Assembly: GCA_002897115.2 (NCBI GenBank)
Contig: BCIH01000009.1
Span: 564,415 to 628,414, forward strand
Length of the DNA: 64,000 nt
Origin: Prototheca cutis
Taxonomy: Eukaryota; Chlorophyta; Trebouxiophyceae; Chlorellales; Chlorellaceae
Direction of reading: 5' to 3'
The notes under the pieces are model-generated. The model had not been told where the DNA came from. It ran no database searches and worked only from the letters and a program-made list of their open reading frames with translations. A program made the translations under genes and the position numbers. Below, piece by piece: positions 56,937 to 64,000 of the stretch (position 1 is the first letter of the stretch; each line of letters opens with the position of its first letter).

Positions 56937-59475
56937 ATGGCAGCAGCGGAGCTCGACAGGTACGCTCTTGCCGATGAAGCTCGTACGACGGACACATCTT
57001 CATGTGGCATGTCCATTGCTTTTAAAATGACATTAAATGCCCATGCAGACCTGTGGAGACCCTGGAATCGGCGGTGGAAGACGTTGAAGAGGTGTGCGAG
57101 TCACTCTGCTCGTGTTTCAGAGCCTTGGGTCGAGGCCTTCGGTTTTGACTCGGTGCACATTCTTACGCACTGCAGTTTCAAGCTCTGGAGAAAGTTGAGG
57201 CCCTTGGAGTGAACAAAGGTACTTAGGAATGCCCGCGGGCATCTGGGGATGCCTCATTGGTTGGTTGTTAACTCCGTGTCCATGGGCCAATGCGTGTGGG
57301 TGCCATGGTCCTGGGCTTTGAGACCGTCAACTGTGCACAACCGCAAAGCCGATCCTCAAGGGGCTCATTTCGTTTTACGCTTCACGTTCTGCAGCTGACA
57401 TAAAAAAGGCCAAGGATGCAGGCTATCACACATGTGAATCGCTGCTCATGCAGCCCAAAAAGGTGAGGCCAGGCCGCCGGCCTGCCCACGTGCACATGCT
57501 TGCCCTATAGTAGATTGATTGACCAGGAGGACTCGGTGTTTCTCCGACTCTTCAGAGATTGGTGGAGATCAAGGGCCTCTCAGAAGCCAAGATTGACAAG
57601 CTGCTAGAGGCTGCCCGGAACACCTGTCCCAACTTTGGAATCATGACTGCGAAGGACTTTGAGGGCCAGGTAGGGTTAGCAGGTCATCGGAGTGACAGTG
57701 CTTGATAAAGATGGCTAGCATTCCAGACCTCACAAACCACCATCCAACCACGATAAACCTCGACAGCGTCAGCGTCAGATTATCCACATTTCCACTGGCT
57801 GCCAAGCCCTGGATGAGCTCTTGGGCGGGGGCATTGAAAGCAAAGCCATCACTGAAATTTTCGGCGAGTGGCGCACAGGGAAAACCCAGCTGTGTCATAC
57901 TCTCTGCGTGACAACGCAGATCGGAGAAGGTCTAGGTAAGGGTATCCTTGGACCGTGGTGTCTGAACAGATTCTGAACTGCCTGGCCGCCGCAGTGCCCT
58001 GATGCACTGGTGGTGCCGCCAAAAGCAGGTGAAACAAACATGGCCCTCCACCCGATGATCCCCCCAACTCGTCGGCATACCCCACTCGGCATGACCCAAT
58101 GCAGCTGCCGGCAGAGTAGCCTATTTCGACACCGAAGGCACCTTCAGGCCGGAGCGCATCCGGCCCATTGCCGAACGGTTCAATCTGGACGGGGACGCAG
58201 TTCTCAGCAACGTTCTCTATGCCAGGGTGTACACCTTTGACCAACAGTATGGTGAGTGCAGTGTTGTGTCCCGCCCAATTGCGGTAATTGGACCCCAGGA
58301 CTTGAGGCTTGCCTGCAGTCCTTGGCTGAGGATGGTTGACTGGCCTTGGGCAACAACGCGGCCACGTAATAACCCCCAACATGTCTCGTCCAACCACTGC
58401 AGACCTCCTGGAGCCACTCGCAGCCAAAATGGCAGAGGAGCCCTTTAAGCTCCTGATCATGGATTCCATCACCGCCAACATGCGTGTAGACTACTCCGGC
58501 CGTGAGTGGGCAGGGACGTAGAAAGGCTCTTGCCTTTGATGCATAAACAACTCAAGGGCTGAGCCACCAAAAAAGGGTTCCCTCCAACCCTCACTCCACA
58601 GGTGGAGAGCTGGCGGAGCGGCAGCAGAAACTGGGCTTGCTAATGAACCGGCTGAGAAAGGTGATTCCATCTGGTGGTGGCGGCAGCGGTGTTGAGTACT
58701 GTTTGGCCCTGCAGCTTTCAAAGGCGCCTGCCCACTGATGTCGGCCTCATTGCCGCAATTTCCTATCCTCTCGCTCTCCACACACCCCAAACTCCTTGGC
58801 AGTTGGCGGACGAGTTTAACCTAGCGGTGCTCATCACAAACCAAGGTGCGTGGTCCGGCCTGGGCAAGAGAAACAGGGGGTCTGCAGTTCATGGCTTGGA
58901 CCTGCACGGATCTCAGTCGGTTGCCTCCACCCTCCCCGTGTGCAGTGATCTCTGATCCCTCTGGCGGTGCCATGTTTGTAGTGGATCCCAAAAAGGTGGG
59001 ACCAGGCTTGCTCCTGCATGTTGGGCATCATGGTCACCGAAAATCTCCTCCATAGTCAACCCCGCTCCTACATCTCACACTCACACTCACGCAGCCTGTT
59101 GGTGGCCACGTCATGGCCCACGCATCCACCATCCGGCTCTCTGTGCGCAAGGGCAAGGCAGAGCAACGGTGTGCTCGTGTGCTTTTCTGACGATGGAAGG
59201 GTGTTCGACACTGGATGGCTTGGGTCTGCAATGACGAGGTGTGGCTAGCTCTTCCTGGGGGTTAAGACGACGCCCGCTGGTCCATGCGCCACATGTGCAG
59301 GCTGATGAAAGTCGTGGATGCCCCCAACCTTGCGGAGGCAGAGGCAAGCTATGCCATCAGCACGCAGGGCATCATGGACTACAAGTAAGCTGATGGGAGC
59401 CTGTGCAGTGGGCCTTTTGCCCAGCCACCAGCCGACTGTGCCCTCTCCCCGTGCGCCCCAATTTCCAGGGATTGA
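56937..59475 (+). CDS. DMC1: Meiotic recombinase DMC1 (RecA/RAD51 family)
   Basis: Strand-exchange ATPase of meiotic recombination. Fourteen exons: 56937-56959, 57049-57091, 57176-57218, 57395-57462, 57556-57669, 57767-57935, 58117-58251, 58403-58501, 58602-58660, 58803-58845, 58946-58995, 59095-59168, 59301-59384, 59469-59475; 336 residues (plant DMC1 is about 344). The N-terminal helix-hairpin-helix reads [20 protein letters not shown] and [16 protein letters not shown]. Walker A is GEWRTGKTQ (most relatives have GEFR), Walker B is LLIMDSI. The choice of DMC1 over RAD51 rests on [52 protein letters not shown] and [20 protein letters not shown], which follow the plant DMC1 pattern. The last exon adds only D and the stop, giving ...MDYKD. 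Confidence 0.9.
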
Positions 59476-59941
59476 TTGGACTGCAGCGAGAGTGACAGGT
59501 GTCGACAGGAGCTCCGACTCGTCATCCACTTACTCGCCCAAGCTGGGCACCGCCGCCATTTCCATGGACTCTGGCATTCCTGCATGTCGTGCAGGCAAAA
59601 AGGAAATCACCCTGCCACCAAGCAACCCCCTCAGTGTGACCTTGACTGCCGCATGCTACGAGCGAAGAAACTGGTTCCCCATGCTGCTGCCTTTCAATCC
59701 CTGCTCAGCTCGCCGGGCCGTGTCCGGCCCTCGCGTGTGAACCCGCTGTCACAGTCAAAATAAGCCAGCGCTGCACTCAGCACGACCAGGTTTGCTCGTA
59801 TCTCGCCGCTCTGGGGTGCGAGGTGCCACACTCACACAACCACATGCATCTGCGTGCAGTCACGGACTCAATGGTGCTCCAAGGTACGTGGCGTGGGGGG
59901 GTGCTGTGACGGAGCACACCAGATATCGACCTTCCAGAGCC
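59476..59941. other. 3' spacer between convergent DMC1 and NAA15
   Basis: 466 bp with only motif-free open frames. No repeat or signal recognised. Confidence 0.35.
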
Positions 59942-62517
59942 TCAATTGAGCGACAGGGCCTTGACCCCCGCTTCAAGGGCCGCGGCATCGCCAGCCGCTG
60001 CAAACAGGTCAGACAGGGGGAAGCGCGCCGCACAGAAACGGCGCCACGTCTCTGCGGCCTCTGTCGCTCCGAGCTCACTACGAAGAAAGTCCAGCACCTC
60101 GGCCGCATCGTCGTGGGAGGCGGCGCCCAGAAGCGCCTGCGCATCGTCGACAAATGCTGTCGCCAGATCCGCGCCGCGGCCCTCTGGGGCGATGGCCCTG
60201 CCGCTGGAAAGCGCGGCGGCCGCGTGCCGGAGCGACGCCGCCCGGTGCTGTGTTGCCCAGACGGCGACATAGCTGCTTACGTCGTCGTGCGGCGCCAGCA
60301 GCGTCCGCACGCCTGCCTGCAGCGTCGCCTGGACATCCGCGTTCTCAGCGCCGTCCTCGAGCGCCTGTGCTGCACCCTCATTCTCAGCAGCATCCTGTTG
60401 CTTCCCGGCAGTGCTTGCTGCACTTTCCTGCACGGCACAGGCCAGGCGCACGATCATGCCGTGCACCGCGGGGTCGGCGGCGGCGCCGGCGAGGCGTCGA
60501 GCACGGCGGACGGCGCGCAGCGCCGCCAAGAGCTTGCCCCGTCGGAGATAGACCTCAAACGCGAGCGCGTGCGTCACGGGGTTATCCCGCGCCGAGCGCT
60601 CCAGCTGGCGCACCATGGGCATGGCCTGCTCCAGCGGGTCGGCTGCCGCGGCCAGTGCGGCGCCGTCGGGGTCGTCGTCCGCCGGCTTGCCGGGCTTTTG
60701 CACGCCGCCCTTTTTCGCGCCGGCCTCGGTGTGGCTCGCAGCAGCGGCCGAAGCGGCGGCGGCCTTGGCGCGGCGCTGCTCCTCCTTGCGCGCCCTTTGC
60801 CGTGCGAGCTTGGCCTCTGCCATCGACAAGCCGTTGGCCGCGCCTGCAGCGCCATCGGTGGCGTCGTTGCCAGCGGCGTTGTGCGCACCAGCGCCCTTGC
60901 GCTGCGCTGCGTCGTGGAGCAAAACGTATGTCTTGATAGCTCCTTTGGCGGCGTCGACGTACGCTCCATGACTATAGAGCTCGTCTTCGAAGCGCAGCAG
61001 GTCGACATAGCCCCGCATTGTCTGCTTGCGCAGGCAGTAGTTGTGAAAGTCAAACTGGTCCTCCTGGAACTCGGCATAGTGCCCGACCGCGCGCATAAAC
61101 ATCTTCAGCGCGCGGCCGTGGTCGTCGCGGGCCGCAAACGCCCTCCCCGCCTCCAGCTCGTACCACGTGGCCTGCATCTCAAACAGGTTGTTGGTGACCT
61201 CGCCCTCACGCATGAACAGAGCCGCGGCCGCCTCGGCCTCCGCGATGCGACCCGCCCGGAACAGCGCGCGCACGGCCGAGCAGTTGATGTAGCGGTCGGC
61301 GCGGTCCGCAGCCCGTGCGGCCTCCGCCGCGTCGGCAGCCGCCGCCAGGCCTCCCGCGGAAGTTAGGATGGAAGACTTGACGGACAGCGCATCCAGCAGG
61401 CCGGGGCACGCCGCCAGTGCAGCATCCACAGCCTCAAGCGCTGCGGCCGAGTCACCGCGCAGGGCCAGGGCCTGCGCCCGGAACAGGCGCACCCAGACCA
61501 GCGGCGACTCCCCCGAATCCTGCACGGGCGATGTCGCGCTGGCCTCTGCCTCGGGGCCAGGTCCGGCAGCGGCACTGCCGTTGCCCTGGGTCGCCGTGCC
61601 ACCAGCACCGCCAGCCGCCGACACAACAAAGCCGCGACCTTCCGCCAGCGATGCCTCGAAGCGCTCGGCGATGCCGTGCAGCGCCGCCGCCTTGGAAGTG
61701 TCTGCAAACAGCGGCGACAGGTCGGAGAAGAGAGAGGGGATGCCTCTTTCCAAGAACCGCTTGATGTACTGCTCTGCTGCTGTGACAAAGGCATCTCCCG
61801 TCTGCTTTGCAATGTGGGCATTTGTTGGTTGGTGAATGGAGGCCTGGTCATTAAGGGCTGCATGCTGCATCACACGACCATGTCCCCCCACCCACCCACC
61901 CCCACACACATCCGCGCACCAGGAAATCCAGGGGCATCCGCTGCACGGCGATGCTGCGCGGGAACTCGGCCTGAAGTTCACTGTACAGCTCCACCAGGCC
62001 GGACAGCTGTCCCTCGCTCAGCGTCTCGCCCGGCTCCCCGGCGCCCAGGAGCTTGGCGGCGCGGAGACCCTTGTGGTATGCATGGTTGTCGGGGTTGCGC
62101 CGCAGCAGCCGCCTGTTTCATTTCATTTTGATCATGGTGAGGGTGTGTTGTGTTGGAAAGGGACCGTGATGCATCGCCAGACACCCAAGACACGAACGAA
62201 TGCCCAACGCAGCACAGCATACATGAAGGCGTCTTGCGCTTCCTCCTTGCGATCCAGGGCCAGCAGCAAGCGACCCCGGGCCTCCAGGGCGCCAAGATCG
62301 TCCCGGACAATGCCCCGTTCCTCCGCGCTTTGAATGGCCTTGAGTGCAGCCTCATGCTGACCGGCTGCACAGTGTGATTGTTGGGGTGGGGCTTTGCAGC
62401 CTTTTTGCATGACAGTCAATCTTTCGGATAACAATCATGTATTCTATACGATGCCCACTCCCATTCTTCTCCCGGCACCCAAGCAAACGACCCCCCCCCC
62501 CCCCCCCCCCCCAAAAA

Positions 62518-62549
<32 letters not shown>

Positions 62550-63774
62550 AAAAAAAAAAACACGCGCGTCAACAGAATGACTCACCCTCTTCCAGGATCT
62601 TGGCAGAGTAGAGCATGACTTCGCTGATCTCGTAGGGCTCTTCTTCGATCGTCTTCTTGTCCAGTGTCGCCATAAATCCCTCCAGCACTTCCACGGCGAC
62701 TTCATGGTTGCCATTCAGATGGTGCGCCAGCGCCAGACTCAGCCAGTTCTGCCGCTGGTTGGGCCGCGCCTCGAGCAGCGCCTGCCGCGTCTGCAGGAAC
62801 CCGGGCAGGTCCCGCAAATGGATCTGCGATGCGCTTAAAAAGGCGGTGGAGGGGTTATTGGTACCTGGTGGGTGACGGATGTGCAGAAGCAGCAGCGGAG
62901 GCGGCTGCCGGGCCATGACGACATGCAACCTTCATTGGCAGCCCCACTTCCCCATGTCACTGTCACATGCCTGTAACCCTACCCTCCCATGCAAACACAT
63001 GCTTGCCTGGATGACAGCAAGATCACGAAGGATGGCGGGGTCGCCGGGTTCAAACCGCAGGGCATTCTTGTAGCACTTGGCGGTTTCTTCGTAATTTTTC
63101 TCCATCTGGTAGATCATGCTGCAATGTTGTGTGTGTGTGTGAGCGTGTGCGTTTTGGATAAAGGCAATGATGACCACGTGTGAATGCGTAACAGCTTCCA
63201 GCGCCTCAGTCCAATGACCGGCCAGCGGAGGCCAGAGCACGGCCCCCCGCCACCCGCCCTGACCACGTACCCATACACATGCCAGCAAAATTGGCTGCGC
63301 AGGTTGTGCCGGACGCCGAGCTTGGCGAGCTCCATGGCCGCCTCCTTGTTCCCGACATTGCTCTGCAGCAACGCCTTCATGGCCAAGGTCTCCCCATGTT
63401 CGGGGCAGGTCTTCAGGATGGCGTCTGCCAGCTTCAGACCCTTCTTGTACTGCTTGGTCTGCAGGTTGTGTTGATGGGCATGCATGGGGGATTGTAAGCC
63501 TGTACCGCGCTACAGCGAGTCATGGTGGAGGCCTGCGCTGCACGCTGTAGCAGGGGGGGTGCGGGTACTGATGTGCATGCACGGCACCCCCCTCACACAC
63601 AGGCAGCCCATCCCCAACGACAGCCCAGGTCGCAAGCCATGCTGGAGCATGAATGAAATCATCATTTCATTTCATCACATTTGTATATGATTTACCTCAT
63701 AATGCTTTTGCATCTGCCGGTAGAGGTTGGCCTCCTTCGTGGGCAGCACATTGCGGTCACCCTGCCCAGGCGCC
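59942..63774 (-). CDS. NAA15: NatA auxiliary subunit NAA15 (N-terminal acetyltransferase, TPR protein)
   Basis: Ribosome-anchoring TPR scaffold of the NatA complex, partner of the catalytic subunit NAA10. About seven exons on the minus strand. The first encodes NVLPTKEANLYRQMQKHYE (start 63774), spliced to TKQYKKGLKLADAILK and HGETLAMKALLQSNVGNKEA. Then come EKNYEETAKCYKNALRFEPG, NWLSLALAHHLNGNHEVAVE, GLRAAKLLGAG and PRSIAVQRMPLDFL. A very long last exon (about 61.8-59.94 kb) carries the remaining repeats, with TWYELEAGRAFAARDDHGRA, MRAVGHYAEFQEDQFDFHNY, CLRKQTMRGYVDLLRFED and a lysine/alanine-rich segment near 60.8 kb. The tail is alanine-rich and ends AGVKALSLN. These blocks are hallmarks of NAA15/NMDAR1. 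The start was chosen because it precedes the conserved LPxKExxLFRxxxxxYExKQYKKGLK block. Confidence 0.93.
62491..62560. repeat. Composite C/A homopolymer tract in a NAA15 intron
   Basis: C22, A7, C20 and A21 in a row on the plus strand (T and G runs on the coding strand), just downstream of a NAA15 5' splice site. Exact lengths are doubtful. Confidence 0.85.
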
Positions 63775-64000
63775 ATTGCCCCCTGCTCAGCCGATCCGCA
63801 GGGCCTCTGCTCTCCCAGATCCCGGGGAAAACTTCCCAAATACAATGGTTGAAGAGGGCGATGGCGATACTGCTGCGCGAGAATGCAGGGCTGCAGGCAC
63901 TGCCGAGACCCCAGCCGGGGCGCCAGTTCTTCGTGGGAGGGCGGGGGGCCCGATTGGGCAGCCCCAGATCACGGGGCGCCCGGGTCGGACCAGCTCAGCT
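63775..64000. other. Upstream region of NAA15 to the window edge
   Basis: 226 bp; a motif-free 61-codon minus-strand frame is the only open frame of note. It should contain the NAA15 promoter. Confidence 0.3.

Noticed and set aside
56937..59475. Recombinase called RAD51 instead of DMC1
   Set aside because: The [17 protein letters not shown] and ITNQVISDP blocks follow plant DMC1; RAD51 would have DSPCLPEAEA-type and QMHLARFLR-type sequence there.
59792..61366. 524-codon plus-strand frame
   Set aside because: Antisense to the long last exon of NAA15, whose TPR repeats are unmistakable. Alanine-rich GC-biased codons open the opposite strand.

Overview
This is nuclear DNA of a GC-rich, intron-rich eukaryote, almost certainly a green alga (Chlorophyta; a trebouxiophyte is my best guess). 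Three kinds of evidence support this. First, genes are split by short GT-AG introns. Second, several genes have a chlorophyte-type TGTAA polyadenylation signal downstream of the stop. Third, the gene set is plant-like: a MORN-repeat PIP 5-kinase, a membrane-anchored ubiquitin-fold protein with a CaaX end, a plastid TAAC/PAPST1-type carrier and a plant-type DMC1. I saw no bacterial operons, rRNA, tRNA or CRISPR. Exon boundaries were read by eye from splice signals and family conservation. Where I list all exons of a gene, the lengths keep one reading frame.

Layout, left to right. 1-8.7 kb: 3' end of a USP12/46-type deubiquitinase (+), ribosomal protein eL20/L18a (-), a secreted DUF5054 glycosidase-like protein (+) and a TAAC/PAPST1-like carrier (-). 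9-14.9 kb: EB1 (+), complex III subunit QCR9 (-), U2AF35 (+) and a small orphan gene (+). 15-28.4 kb: MORN-PIP5K (-), MUB (+) and the very long S1-repeat rRNA-biogenesis gene RRP5 (-), which ends without the usual HAT-repeat half. 28.8-31.4 kb: a decayed, internally deleted Ty3/gypsy chromovirus with two short LTRs. 31.6-46.5 kb: a secreted algal protein of unknown function (+), an acidic/basic nuclear-type protein (-) and a giant membrane-anchored subtilisin-like protease (+) whose cytosolic tail carries two ubiquitin-interacting motifs. 47-49.7 kb: eIF5 (-). 49.7-52.7 kb: gene-poor DNA with two relics of TnpB/Fanzor-type RuvC nucleases. 52.7-64 kb: UNC50 (-), SPRTN (+), DMC1 (+) and NAA15 (-).

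Most genes are housekeeping: translation, splicing, rRNA processing, vesicle trafficking, respiration and lipid signalling. They are packed in alternating divergent and convergent pairs with a few hundred bases between them. SPRTN and DMC1 sit in tandem, so a DNA-protein crosslink repair protease neighbours a meiotic recombinase. The most interesting points are a strand-asymmetric pattern of simple repeats in the introns, the UIM-tailed transmembrane subtilase, the HAT-less RRP5, the Fanzor relics and the intact DMC1.
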